Shown: positions 13,324 to 21,052 of the stretch, in pieces
Layout of the letters: each line of letters starts with the position of its first letter
Numbering within the stretch: the first letter of the stretch is position 1
Source of the DNA: Georgenia daeguensis
GTDB taxonomy: Bacteria > Actinomycetota > Actinomycetes > Actinomycetales > Actinomycetaceae
Direction: 5' to 3'
Length of the DNA: 64,000 nt
Assembly (NCBI RefSeq): GCF_039537705.1
Contig: NZ_BAABBA010000003.1
Coordinates: forward strand, 186,001 to 250,000
Translations under genes and position numbers: made by a program
Notes under the pieces: model-generated
Databases searched by the model: none
Seen by the model: the letters and a program-made list of their open reading frames with translations, nothing else
What the model was told of the DNA's origin: nothing

Positions 13324-13436
13324 GGCACCAGCCGTGGGCGGGGCCGGCGCGCATCCCCGGGCCTCGGCACCAGCCGTGGGCGGGGCCGGCGCGCATCCCC
13401 GGGCCTCGGCACCAGCCGTGGGCGGGGCCGGCGTTC
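13324..13436. repeat. 42-bp tandem repeat, 2.7 copies
   Basis: Units start at 13324, 13366 and 13408 with a period of exactly 42 bp; the first two copies are identical and the third diverges after about 27 bp. It lies in the gap between pyk and tRNA-Leu. The unit is GC-rich and begins GGCACCAGCCGTGGGCGGGG. The period is a multiple of three, so reading frames stay open across it, but there is no ribosome site and no codon-like signal. It may act as a terminator or pause region after pyk. Confidence 0.85.
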
Positions 13437-13518
13437 ACTCCGGGGCCAGGCACGCCCCGACGCCGGCCGGTCCGGTCCGGCCCTGGCGGCGCGCTAACCT
13501 GGGCGCCGCCGTCGTCAC

Positions 13519-13600
13519 GCTCCTGTGGTGGAACTGGCAGACACACCGCACTCAAAATGCGGCGCCGAAAGGTATGCGGGTTCGAGTCCCGCCAGGAGCA
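13519..13600 (+). tRNA. tRNA-Leu (anticodon CAA)
   Basis: The acceptor stem GCTCCTG pairs with CAGGAGC at 13593-13599, with discriminator A at 13600. The anticodon stem CCGCA/TGCGG flanks the loop CTCAAAA with anticodon CAA at 13553-13555, reading UUG. The long variable arm (CGCCGAAAGGTATGC) is the type II arm of leucine tRNAs. The T-arm is GCGGG-TTCGAGT-CCCGC. The 3' CCA is not fully encoded (CCT follows), so it must be added enzymatically. Being rare in a GC-rich genome, UUG codons make this a low-demand isoacceptor. Confidence 0.97.
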
Positions 13601-13680
13601 CCTGCACCCCCGCCCGCAGGGTGGCCGTGAACCGTGTCACGTGCGGGCCCCCCGGTGCTGCTCGGGCAGCGTCGTCAATA

Positions 13681-13686
13681 TAGGCT
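13681..13686 (+). promoter_or_regulatory. -10 box for leaderless pdtaR mRNA
   Basis: TAGGCT at 13681-13686 (part of TATAGGCT) precedes the GTG at 13694 by 7 nt. No ribosome site is present. Confidence 0.6.
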
Positions 13687-13693
13687 TGCGGCC

Positions 13694-14389
13694 GTGACGA
13701 AGAACGAGAATGACGCCGCGACCAGCGCCGACGCGGCCGACGAGACCGTGACGGCCGAAGCCCCCCTCGACCTGCCCGGCCCCGAGGCCGGCGAGGCCGA
13801 GGAGAGCGGCACCCGCCGCCGCGTCGTCGTCGCCGAGGACGAGACCCTGATCCGTCTCGACATCGTCGAGTCGCTCACGGAGGCAGGCTTCGACGTCGTC
13901 GGCGAGGCCGCGAACGGCGAGCAGGCCATCGCCCTGGCCACCGAGCTCGAGCCCGACGTCGTCGTCATGGACGTGAAGATGCCGGTGATGGACGGCATCA
14001 CCGCGGCGGAGCGGATCATCTCCGCGCGCACGTGCGCCGTCGTCATGCTCACCGCGTTCTCGCAGAAGGAGCTCGTCGAGCGGGCCCGCGACGCCGGCGC
14101 GATGGCCTACGTGGTCAAGCCGTTCACGCCCGCCGACCTGGTGCCCGCGGTGGAGATCGCGATCTCCCGCCACCAGGAGATCCTCTCGCTCGAGAGCGAG
14201 GTCGCCTCCCTGGCGGAGCAGTTCGAGACCCGCAAGCGCGTCGACCGCGCGAAGGGCCTCCTCATGACCAAGATGGGGCTCAGCGAGCCCGAGGCGTTCC
14301 GCTGGATCCAGAAGACGTCGATGGACCGTCGTCTCACCATGCGCGAGGTCGCCGACGCCGTCATCGAGCAGGTCGGCGGCAAGAAGTAG
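13694..14389 (+). CDS. pdtaR: ANTAR-domain response regulator (PdtaR-like)
   Basis: Two-component receiver fused to an RNA-binding ANTAR domain; family members act by antitermination rather than DNA binding. The 231-aa product has an acidic N-tail of about 40 residues, then a receiver with E48/D49, the phospho-acceptor D93 in VVVMDVKMP, T120 and K142. The ANTAR domain (about 170-226) contains RAKGLLM, GLSEPEAFRWIQKTSMD and LTMREVADAVI. The gene neighbourhood (pyk, polA, rpsA, coaE, uvrB) matches Rv1626 in Mycobacterium tuberculosis. The partner kinase (PdtaS type) is not in the window. The GTG at 13694 is chosen for its leaderless promoter; an earlier GTG at 13634 has no support. Confidence 0.93.
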   Translation: MTKNENDAATSADAADETVTAEAPLDLPGPEAGEAEESGTRRRVVVAEDETLIRLDIVESLTEAGFDVVGEAANGEQAIALATELEPDVVVMDVKMPVMDGITAAERIISARTCAVVMLTAFSQKELVERARDAGAMAYVVKPFTPADLVPAVEIAISRHQEILSLESEVASLAEQFETRKRVDRAKGLLMTKMGLSEPEAFRWIQKTSMDRRLTMREVADAVIEQVGGKK

Positions 14390-14405
14390 TCAGCTCTTTC
14401 CGGCG

Positions 14406-14435
14406 CGGCCCGGCTCCCCTCGGGGAGGCGGGCCG
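14406..14435 (+). terminator. Hairpin terminator after pdtaR
   Basis: CGGCCCG at 14406-14412 pairs with CGGGCCG at 14429-14435; inner arms CTCCC and GGGAG close a 4-nt loop, with one G-G mismatch. It lies 16 nt after the pdtaR stop. Confidence 0.65.
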
Positions 14436-14530
14436 TCGTCGTCCCCGGGGGTGCCGCTCGTGCGGGCGTGTGCGTCGTTCACGCGGCGTCGTTCGCACGG
14501 CGACGGTTCACGCGGCCGCCGTGGTGCCGC

Positions 14531-14959
14531 TCACGCCGGAGAGCCGGCGCCGCGCTCGAGGATCATGCAGCTGAGACGCGCGGTGCAGACCCGGCGTCCG
14601 TGGTCGTCGAGGACCGCGACGTCGAACGTGGCGGTGCTCCGGCCGCGGTGCAGCGCCGTGGTGGTGGCGGTGACGTAGCCATCCCGCGCGGACCGGTGAT
14701 GGGTGGCGCTCAGCTCGGTGCCGACGGCGACGCGGCCCGGGCCGGCGTGGATCGTCGCGGCGAAGGAGCCGACCGTCTCGGCCAGCGCCGCCGTCGCCCC
14801 GCCGTGCAGCAGACCGTGCGGCTGGGTGTTCCCGGCCACCGGCATGCGGGCGACGACGTGGTCGTCGTCGGCGGCCAGCAGCTCGATGCCCAGCCGCTCG
14901 ATCAGGGTGCCCGGGAAGGTGGCGCGCAGCGCCAGCAGGAGATCGTCCGTGTCGGTCAT
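14531..14959 (-). CDS. PaaI-type hotdog thioesterase
   Basis: Likely acyl-CoA thioesterase of the PaaI/YdiI hotdog family; the substrate is not predictable. The 142-aa product carries the family core NTQPHGLLHGGATAALAETVGS with the HGG turn, then the beta-sheet segment ending CTARLSCMILERG. The ATG at 14959 is preferred over a GTG at 14989 because the latter would lie inside polA. It is transcribed away from polA, and the two start regions are only 19 nt apart. A possible -10 (CACCCT) on this strand overlaps the polA -10. Confidence 0.85.
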   Translation of the reverse strand: MTDTDDLLLALRATFPGTLIERLGIELLAADDDHVVARMPVAGNTQPHGLLHGGATAALAETVGSFAATIHAGPGRVAVGTELSATHHRSARDGYVTATTTALHRGRSTATFDVAVLDDHGRRVCTARLSCMILERGAGSPA

Positions 14960-14965
14960 GACGCC

Positions 14966-14971
14966 TAGGGT
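14966..14971 (+). promoter_or_regulatory. -10 box for leaderless polA mRNA
   Basis: TAGGGT at 14966-14971, then 7 nt, then the polA GTG at 14979. It overlaps a candidate -10 for the divergent thioesterase. Confidence 0.6.
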
Positions 14972-14978
14972 GGCATCC

Positions 14979-17660
14979 GTGACTGACACCCAGCGCCCGC
15001 GTCTCCTGCTCGTCGACGGTCATTCGATGGCCTTCCGTGCCTTCTACGCCCTGCCGGCCGAGAACTTCTCGACCTCCACCGGGCAGCACACCAACGCGGT
15101 CTACGGGTTCCTGTCGATGCTGATCAAGCTGCTCGACGAGGAGAAGCCCACCCACCTCGCGGTGGCGTTCGACCTCTCCGACGTGACCTTCCGCACACAG
15201 GAGTACGCCGAGTACAAGGGCAACCGGGACGCGGCTCCCGAACCCTTCAAGGGGCAGGTGCCGCTCATCCGCGAGGTCATGGCCGCGATGAACGTGCCCG
15301 TCCTGGAGAAGTCCGGTTACGAGGCCGACGACGTCCTGGCGACCCTCGCCACCTCGGGCGAGGGGGCGGGCATGGAGGTGCTGCTCATCTCCGGCGACCG
15401 CGACACCTTCCAGCTCGTCAGCGAGGACGTGACCGTCCTCTACCCCATCCGCGGCGTCTCGACGCTGACCCGGATGACCCCGGACGCGGTCATGGAGAAG
15501 TACGGGGTCGGGCCGGAGCGTTACCCGGACCTCGCGGCCCTGGTGGGGGAGACCAGCGACAACCTGCCCGGGGTCCCCGGCGTCGGGCCCAAGACGGCCG
15601 CGAAGTGGGTCAACCTCTACGACGGCCTCGACAACGTCATCGGCCGGGCCGACGAGATCGGCGGCAAGGCGGGGCAGAGCCTGCGCGACCACCTGGACCA
15701 GGTGATCCGGAACCGCCGGCTCAACCAGCTGGTCACCGAGGTCGAGCTGCCGCTCGGGGTGGACGACCTCGCGCGCCGGCCGTTCAACCGGGAGGCGGTC
15801 CACCAGCTGTTCGACACGCTCGAGTTCGACGTCCTGCGGGACCGGCTCTTCGCCACGCTGCCCGACAAGGACGAGTCGGCGCCGGCGGAGACGCTCGAGA
15901 TCGACGTCGTCGCGGTGCAGGACCTCCCCGGCGGCCTGGCGCCGTGGCTCGCCGAGCGGCGCGAGCAGCTCCTCGGCCTCGACGTCACGGGCACGTCCGC
16001 GCAGGGCGCGGGCGACGCCTGGGCCCTGGCGGTGGCCGACGACGCCGGTCACGCGGTGACGGTCGACCTCTCCGAGCTCCCGCCCGACGAGGAGACGGTC
16101 CTCGCCGCCTGGCTCGCCGACCCGGCGCGGGCCAAGGCGGTGCACGAGGCGAAGCGGGCCTGGCACGCCCTCGGCGGGCGTGGGCTGACCCTGGCGGGCG
16201 TCACCTTCGACACGGCGCTGGCCGGCTACCTCACCCACCCGGACCAGCGCCGGTACGCGCTGGCCGACCTGACGGTGCGCTACCTGCGCCGGGAGCTGCG
16301 CGAGGACGAGGCGGAGGGCGGCCAGGCGATGCTCGCCCTCGACGGCGGCACGGCCGACCGGCTCGCGGGGATCCGCGCGGGCGCCGTCGTGGAGCTGGCG
16401 GAGGTGCTCGGGAGCGAGCTCGCGGACCGCGGCGCCGCCCAGCTGCTCTCCGACCTCGAGCTGCCCGTCCAGCGGGTGCTGCAGGACATGGAGCGCGTCG
16501 GCATCGCGGCCGACGCCGATAACCTCGAGTCGCTGCGCCGGGACTTCGACCACGAGGTGGAGCGGGCCGCCGCCATGGCGTACGAGGCGATCGGCCACGA
16601 GGTGAACCTCTCCAGCCCGAAGCAGCTCCAGGAGGTGCTCTTCACCGAGCTGGAGATGCCGAAGACGAAGAAGACCAAGACCGGCTACACGACCGACGCC
16701 GACTCGCTGGCCGACCTGTACGCCAAGACCGAGCACCCCTTCCTCGAGCACCTGCTCGCGCACCGCGACCAGATCCGCCTCCGGCAGACTGCCGAGGGGC
16801 TGCTGCGCTCGATCTCGCCCGACGGGCGGATCCACACGACCTTCCACCAGACCATCGCCGCGACGGGCCGGCTCAGCTCCACCGACCCGAACCTGCAGAA
16901 CATCCCGGTGCGCACCGAGGACGGCCTGCGCATCCGCGAGGGGTTCGTGGTGGGGGAGGGCTACGAGCAGCTCCTGACGGCGGACTACTCCCAGATCGAG
17001 ATGCGGATCATGGCGCACCTGTCGGGCGACGCCGGACTGATCGACGCGTTCAACTCCGGCGAGGACCTGCACTCCTTCGTCGGCAGCCGCGTGTTCGACG
17101 TGCCCACCGACGAGGTCACCGCCGCCCAGCGCAGCAAGATCAAGGCCATGAGCTACGGCCTCGCGTACGGGCTGAGCGCGTTCGGGCTCTCCCGGCAGCT
17201 GCGGATCGAGGTCTCCGAGGCCCGCACCCTCATGGAGGGCTACTTCGAGCGGTTCGGCGGCGTGCGCGACTACCTCACCGGCGTCGTGGACCAGGCCCGG
17301 CGGACGGGCTACACGGAGACGATCATGGGCCGGCGCCGGTACCTGCCGGACCTGACCAGCGACAACCGCCAGCGCCGGGACATGGCCGAGCGGATGGCGC
17401 TCAACGCCCCCATCCAGGGCTCGGCGGCGGACATCATCAAGGTCGCCATGGTGGGCACGCGCCGGGCGCTGGACACGGCCGGCCTGCGCTCGCGCCTCCT
17501 GCTCCAGGTCCACGACGAGCTGGTGCTCGAGGTGGCGCCCGGTGAGGCCGAGGAGGTCGAGGCGCTGGTCCGGCGCGAGATGGCCGGGGCCGCGGAGCTA
17601 TCCGTGCCGCTCGACGTCTCGGTCGGCACCGGCCGGTCCTGGCGCGACGCGGCGCACTAG
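14979..17660 (+). CDS. polA: DNA polymerase I
   Basis: Gap-filling and repair polymerase; it completes excision repair started by UvrABC, also encoded here. The 893-aa product has an N-terminal 5'-3' exonuclease (about 1-300, with LLVDGHSMAFRAFYALP), a middle domain, and a family A polymerase. Motif A LTADYSQIEMRI holds D669, motif B is RSKIKAMSYGLAYG, motif C LLQVHDELVLE holds D846 and E847. The middle domain lacks the proofreading acids: the usual FDTET-like site reads LDVTGT, so 3'-5' exonuclease activity is probably absent, as in mycobacterial Pol I. The GTG at 14979 gives MTDTQRPRLLL and is leaderless. Confidence 0.97.
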   Translation: MTDTQRPRLLLVDGHSMAFRAFYALPAENFSTSTGQHTNAVYGFLSMLIKLLDEEKPTHLAVAFDLSDVTFRTQEYAEYKGNRDAAPEPFKGQVPLIREVMAAMNVPVLEKSGYEADDVLATLATSGEGAGMEVLLISGDRDTFQLVSEDVTVLYPIRGVSTLTRMTPDAVMEKYGVGPERYPDLAALVGETSDNLPGVPGVGPKTAAKWVNLYDGLDNVIGRADEIGGKAGQSLRDHLDQVIRNRRLNQLVTEVELPLGVDDLARRPFNREAVHQLFDTLEFDVLRDRLFATLPDKDESAPAETLEIDVVAVQDLPGGLAPWLAERREQLLGLDVTGTSAQGAGDAWALAVADDAGHAVTVDLSELPPDEETVLAAWLADPARAKAVHEAKRAWHALGGRGLTLAGVTFDTALAGYLTHPDQRRYALADLTVRYLRRELREDEAEGGQAMLALDGGTADRLAGIRAGAVVELAEVLGSELADRGAAQLLSDLELPVQRVLQDMERVGIAADADNLESLRRDFDHEVERAAAMAYEAIGHEVNLSSPKQLQEVLFTELEMPKTKKTKTGYTTDADSLADLYAKTEHPFLEHLLAHRDQIRLRQTAEGLLRSISPDGRIHTTFHQTIAATGRLSSTDPNLQNIPVRTEDGLRIREGFVVGEGYEQLLTADYSQIEMRIMAHLSGDAGLIDAFNSGEDLHSFVGSRVFDVPTDEVTAAQRSKIKAMSYGLAYGLSAFGLSRQLRIEVSEARTLMEGYFERFGGVRDYLTGVVDQARRTGYTETIMGRRRYLPDLTSDNRQRRDMAERMALNAPIQGSAADIIKVAMVGTRRALDTAGLRSRLLLQVHDELVLEVAPGEAEEVEALVRREMAGAAELSVPLDVSVGTGRSWRDAAH

Positions 17661-17673
17661 CCGCGCCCACGGG

Positions 17674-18492
17674 TCAGGGCCGGCGCGTGACGAAGATGGC
17701 CGTCCCGGGCAGGAGCGCCCCGCGCTCCGGCCCCCAGCCGCCCCACACGTTGTGGTTGCCCGGGGGCCACTCGGGCTCCACCACGTCCTCGATCACGAGC
17801 CCGGCTCCGACGACGTCGCGGACGTGGTCGCCCAGGGTGTGGTGGTATTCGGCGTAGAGGGGGCGGCCGGCGTCGTCGGTCTCGACGTACGGCGCGCGGT
17901 CGAAGTACGACCGGGTCACGCGCAGGCCACGGGCCGTCGGGTCGTCGGGGAACGCCCACCGCACCGGGTGCGACACCGAGAAGACCCACCGGCCGCCCGG
18001 GCGCAGGACTCGCACCACCTCCCGGTGCACGCGGCCCGGGTCGGGCACGAAGGGCAGGGCGCCGAAGGCGGTGAAGACCACGTCGAAGCTCGCGTCCGCG
18101 AACGGCAGGGCCCGCGCGTCCGCCAGCACGGTCGGCACGGCGACGCCGGTGGCCGCGTCGAGCTCCCGGGCCCGCTCGAGCATGCCGCCGGCGACGTCCG
18201 TGGCGACCGCGTCGATCCCCTGGGTCAGCAGCCAGCGCGAGCACTGGGCCGCGCCGCAGCCGACCTCGAGCACTCGGGAGCCCCGGAGGTCCTCGACCGG
18301 CCCGAGCAGGTGCGCGTCCGACTCGCGCAGCCCCTCGGGGCACCAGCAGAAGTCGGCCGGCCCGAGGAACTCCCCGTGCTCGGCGAGGTACTCGGCGGAC
18401 TCCTCGCTCCACCAGGCGGCGTTGGCGCGCGCCGCGGCGTCGCCGTCGACCGGTTCGTAGCCGGCGCGCGCCGGGATGTTCTGCGGGGCCAT
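17674..18492 (-). CDS. Class I SAM-dependent methyltransferase
   Basis: Predicted small-molecule methyltransferase; substrate unknown. The 272-aa product has motif I VLEVGCGAAQCSRWL at 74-88, an acidic residue after the second strand (VATDVAGGML), DARALPFADASFDVVFTAFGALPFV (motif II region) and LRPGGRWVFSVSHP. The C-terminal half with NHNVWGGWGPERG is typical of this actinobacterial subfamily. The ATG at 18492 follows GGGGG; a longer reading begins with 53 low-complexity residues. It converges on polA, with 13 nt between the stops. Confidence 0.85.
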   Translation of the reverse strand: MAPQNIPARAGYEPVDGDAAARANAAWWSEESAEYLAEHGEFLGPADFCWCPEGLRESDAHLLGPVEDLRGSRVLEVGCGAAQCSRWLLTQGIDAVATDVAGGMLERARELDAATGVAVPTVLADARALPFADASFDVVFTAFGALPFVPDPGRVHREVVRVLRPGGRWVFSVSHPVRWAFPDDPTARGLRVTRSYFDRAPYVETDDAGRPLYAEYHHTLGDHVRDVVGAGLVIEDVVEPEWPPGNHNVWGGWGPERGALLPGTAIFVTRRP

Positions 18493-18697
18493 GCCCCCAG
18501 TGTGCACGCGGGTCTGACGGCGGACGGCCCACTGCGGACTGCCCACGGGGCGGCCCCGCCGGTGTCGGTAGGCTCCCGACGAGGTACTCCGGACCGGCGA
18601 GCTGGCCGAGATGTCGGACCCGCCGTCGCACGCGGGAACCGGCTCGTCCACCCCATCGCCCTGCTCGCCCTACCCCAAACCCCCTTCACCCCGAGGG

Positions 18698-18766
18698 CGT
18701 GAGGCACGTCACGAGGGGGTTGGCGTGGTTGCCCGGCCGCGCCCGGCGTCGGTAGGATCAACCTTT
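18698..18766 (+). promoter_or_regulatory. rpsA promoter with CRP-like palindrome
   Basis: The 366-nt gap 18493-18858 holds this region. A promoter is visible as TTGCCC (18729-18734), an 18-nt spacer and TAGGAT (18753-18758). The symmetric element CGTGA-N6-TCACG at 18698-18713 lies about 60 nt upstream of the predicted start. It differs from the CRP/GlxR consensus TGTGA-N6-TCACA only at the two outer bases. Confidence 0.5.
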
Positions 18767-18781
18767 GGTGCAGTTGTGCCC

Positions 18782-18862
18782 ATGCGGCTGCTCCTGCGTC
18801 ACCTTTCAGAACAATCCTGTCCGCACTACTTCCTGTCCGCATCGGAGTCCACAGCTCAATGA
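18782..18862 (+). CDS. Possible upstream ORF in rpsA leader
   Basis: A 26-codon frame starting ATG CGG CTG CTC lies inside the predicted rpsA leader and ends in TGA overlapping the rpsA start (ATGA). It has no good ribosome site of its own. If translated it could couple or tune rpsA translation. The peptide resembles nothing recognised. Confidence 0.25.
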   Translation: MRLLLRHLSEQSCPHYFLSASESTAQ

Positions 18863-20334
18863 CCACCACTACGCCCACGCAGCCGACGTCCCCCCAGGTT
18901 GCCGTCAACGACATCGGTTCCGAGGAAGACTTCCTCGCCGCGATTGACGCGACCATCAAGTACTTCAACGACGGGGACATCGTCGAGGGCACCATCGTCA
19001 AGGTCGACCGGGACGAGGTTCTCCTCGACATCGGTTACAAGACCGAGGGCGTCATCCTCTCCCGCGAGCTGTCCATCAAGCACGACGTGGACCCGGACGA
19101 GGTCGTCTCCGTCGGGGACAAGATCGAGGCGCTCGTCCTCCAGAAGGAGGACAAGGAGGGCCGGCTGCTCCTGTCGAAGAAGCGCGCCCAGTACGAGCGC
19201 GCCTGGAGCACGATCGAGAAGATCAAGGAGGAGGACGGCGTCGTCACCGGCACCGTCATCGAGGTCGTCAAGGGCGGCCTGATCCTCGACATCGGCCTGC
19301 GCGGCTTCCTCCCGGCCTCGCTCGTCGAGATGCGCCGCGTCCGCGACCTCCAGCCCTACGTGGGCAAGGAGCTCGAGGCGAAGATCATCGAGCTCGACAA
19401 GAACCGCAACAACGTGGTCCTCTCCCGCCGCGCGTGGCTCGAGCAGACGCAGTCCGAGGTGCGCTCGCACTTCCTGCAGACGCTGCAGAAGGGCCAGGTC
19501 CGCCCCGGTGTGGTCTCGTCCATCGTCAACTTCGGCGCCTTCGTCGACCTGGGCGGCGTGGACGGCCTCGTGCACGTCTCCGAGCTGTCCTGGAAGCACA
19601 TCGACCACCCGAACGAGATCGTGGAGGTCGGCCAGGAGGTCACCGTCGAGGTTCTCGACGTCGACATGGACCGCGAGCGGGTCTCCCTGTCGCTCAAGGC
19701 GACGCAGGAGGACCCGTGGCAGGCCTTCGCCCGCACGCACGCCATCGGCCAGGTCGTGCCCGGCAAGGTCACCAAGCTCGTCCCCTTCGGTGCGTTCGTG
19801 CGCGTCGAGGACGGCATCGAAGGCCTCGTCCACATCTCCGAGCTGGCGCAGCGCCACGTGGAGGTGCCGGAGCAGGTCGCGAAGGTCGGTGACGACGTCT
19901 TCGTCAAGGTCATCGACATCGACCTCGACCGCCGCCGGATCTCGCTGTCCCTGAAGCAGGCCAACGAGGGCGTCGACCCGACCAGCGACGACTTCGACCC
20001 GTCGATGTACGGCATGGCCGCCGAGTACGACGAGCAGGGCAACTACAAGTACCCCGAGGGCTTCGACCCGGAGACCAACGAGTGGCTCGAGGGTTACGAG
20101 GCCCAGCGCGAGGCGTGGGAGAACGAGTACGCCCAGGCGCAGGCTCGCTGGGAGGCGCACAAGAAGCAGGTCGCGGCCGCCCAGGAGGCCGACACCGAGG
20201 CCGTCGAGACGGGGACGCCGGGCGCCGGCGCCGCGGGCCCGACCTCGTACAGCTCGGCTCCGGCCGAGGCGGCCGGCACCCTGGCCTCCGACGAGGCCCT
20301 CGCCGCCCTGCGCGAGAAGCTCACCGGCCACTGA
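18859..20334 (+). CDS. rpsA: 30S ribosomal protein S1
   Basis: Binds mRNA on the small ribosomal subunit. The 491-aa product has four S1 repeats, at about residues 35-110, 125-190, 210-280 and 295-365; repeats 3 and 4 are the best conserved (GVVSSIVNFGAFVDLGGVDGLVHVSELSW and GKVTKLVPFGAFVRVEDGIEGLVHISELA). After residue 370 comes an acidic, alanine-rich tail. Four repeats rather than six is normal for actinobacterial S1. The ribosome site is CGGAG about 11 nt upstream. A strong bidirectional terminator follows. Confidence 0.98.
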   Translation: MTTTTPTQPTSPQVAVNDIGSEEDFLAAIDATIKYFNDGDIVEGTIVKVDRDEVLLDIGYKTEGVILSRELSIKHDVDPDEVVSVGDKIEALVLQKEDKEGRLLLSKKRAQYERAWSTIEKIKEEDGVVTGTVIEVVKGGLILDIGLRGFLPASLVEMRRVRDLQPYVGKELEAKIIELDKNRNNVVLSRRAWLEQTQSEVRSHFLQTLQKGQVRPGVVSSIVNFGAFVDLGGVDGLVHVSELSWKHIDHPNEIVEVGQEVTVEVLDVDMDRERVSLSLKATQEDPWQAFARTHAIGQVVPGKVTKLVPFGAFVRVEDGIEGLVHISELAQRHVEVPEQVAKVGDDVFVKVIDIDLDRRRISLSLKQANEGVDPTSDDFDPSMYGMAAEYDEQGNYKYPEGFDPETNEWLEGYEAQREAWENEYAQAQARWEAHKKQVAAAQEADTEAVETGTPGAGAAGPTSYSSAPAEAAGTLASDEALAALREKLTGH

Positions 20335-20364
20335 CCCGCTCCGCCTCCGGGCGGACGTGAGCAG

Positions 20365-20408
20365 ACGACGAGGCCCGTCATCCCTTCGGGGGTGACGGGC
20401 CTCGTCGT
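20365..20408. terminator. Bidirectional terminator between rpsA and osmC
   Basis: ACGACGAGGCCCGTCA at 20365-20380 pairs perfectly with TGACGGGCCTCGTCGT at 20393-20408; the 12-nt loop contains a CCC-TTCG-GGG tetraloop. It separates two convergent genes. Confidence 0.85.
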
Positions 20409-20463
20409 ACGTGGGACGGGCTTCAGGCCGCCGTGCCGGCGGACCTCGGCCGTCGGGCGGGCC

Positions 20464-20895
20464 TCAGACCAGCGAGGCCGTCAGCGTGATCTCCGTGCCG
20501 GCGAGGGCCTTGCTCACCGGGCAGCCGACCTTCGCCGCCTCGGCGATGCGCTGGAAGTCCTCCTCCGAGATGCCCTCGATCTGGGCGTTCACGGTGAGGT
20601 GCACGCCGGAGATGTGCGCCCCGCCCTCGGTGGAGAACGTCACCTCCGCGGAGGTGTCGAGCTGGGTCGGCGGCGTGCCGTTCTGGTCGAGCTCGTTGGA
20701 GAACGCCATGGAGAAGCAGGTCGCGTGCGCGGCGGCGATGAGCTCCTCGGGGTTGGTCCGCGCGCGGTCCTCCTCCGTGCGTGCCTTCCACGTCACGTCG
20801 AAGGTGCCGAGCCCCGAGCTGTCCATCGTCGTCGTGCCGGACCCCTGGAACAGGTTGCCCTTCCAGGTGGTGCTGGCCTTGCTGCTGAGTGCCAT
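20464..20895 (-). CDS. osmC: OsmC-type organic peroxide reductase
   Basis: Thiol peroxidase that detoxifies organic hydroperoxides. The 143-aa product matches the OsmC subfamily: the peroxidatic cysteine C60 in EELIAAAHATCFSMA and the resolving cysteine C125 in VGCPVSKAL. The ATG start has an excellent Shine-Dalgarno AGGAGGAAG. It is monocistronic, ending at the shared terminator with rpsA. It contrasts with the second OsmC-fold gene at 49014, which has no cysteine. Confidence 0.95.
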   Translation of the reverse strand: MALSSKASTTWKGNLFQGSGTTTMDSSGLGTFDVTWKARTEEDRARTNPEELIAAAHATCFSMAFSNELDQNGTPPTQLDTSAEVTFSTEGGAHISGVHLTVNAQIEGISEEDFQRIAEAAKVGCPVSKALAGTEITLTASLV

Positions 20896-21004
20896 GCGAC
20901 TTCCTCCTCTGCTCGCCCGGGAGCCCGGGCGTCGTGGGTTTCCCGTCCATCCTGCCAGCGCCCGCCAGCACCCGCGAGGCCCGCACCGGTGCGCCGGGCG
21001 CCGC

Positions 21005-21010
21005 TAGGGT
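21005..21010 (+). promoter_or_regulatory. -10 box for coaE transcript
   Basis: TAGGGT at 21005-21010 followed by 6 nt and an ATG at 21017. That ATG opens a mini-ORF, not coaE itself. Confidence 0.6.
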
Positions 21011-21016
21011 TCCGGT

Positions 21017-21052
21017 ATGAGCCAGTCCGCCCGAGCGCCCCGGTCCGTCTGA
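21017..21052 (+). CDS. Leaderless 11-codon upstream ORF before coaE
   Basis: ATG at 21017 reads MSQSARAPRSV and stops at TGA 21050-21052, which shares one base with the coaE ATG (TGATG). The ATG is 6 nt after a -10 box, the same geometry as the leaderless genes nearby. coaE itself has no Shine-Dalgarno site. The simplest reading is that ribosomes load on this ORF and reinitiate at coaE. Confidence 0.55.
   Translation: MSQSARAPRSV

Noticed and set aside
13277..13555. A minus-strand frame with the repeated peptide GPAHGWCRGPGMRA
   Set aside because: It is only the translation of the 42-bp DNA repeat; it overlaps tRNA-Leu and has no start signal.
15900..16440. Loss of proofreading residues in polA as an unusual mutation
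   Set aside because: A degenerate 3'-5' exonuclease domain is a known property of actinobacterial DNA polymerase I, so it is described in the feature but not novel.
18765..18947. A cysteine-rich frame (LCPCGCSC) starting at TTG/GTG in the rpsA leader, reminiscent of cysteine-sensing leader ORFs
   Set aside because: It has a poor start, runs 90 nt into rpsA out of frame, and rpsA has no link to sulfur metabolism. Four cysteine codons can arise from the GC-rich TGC content by chance.
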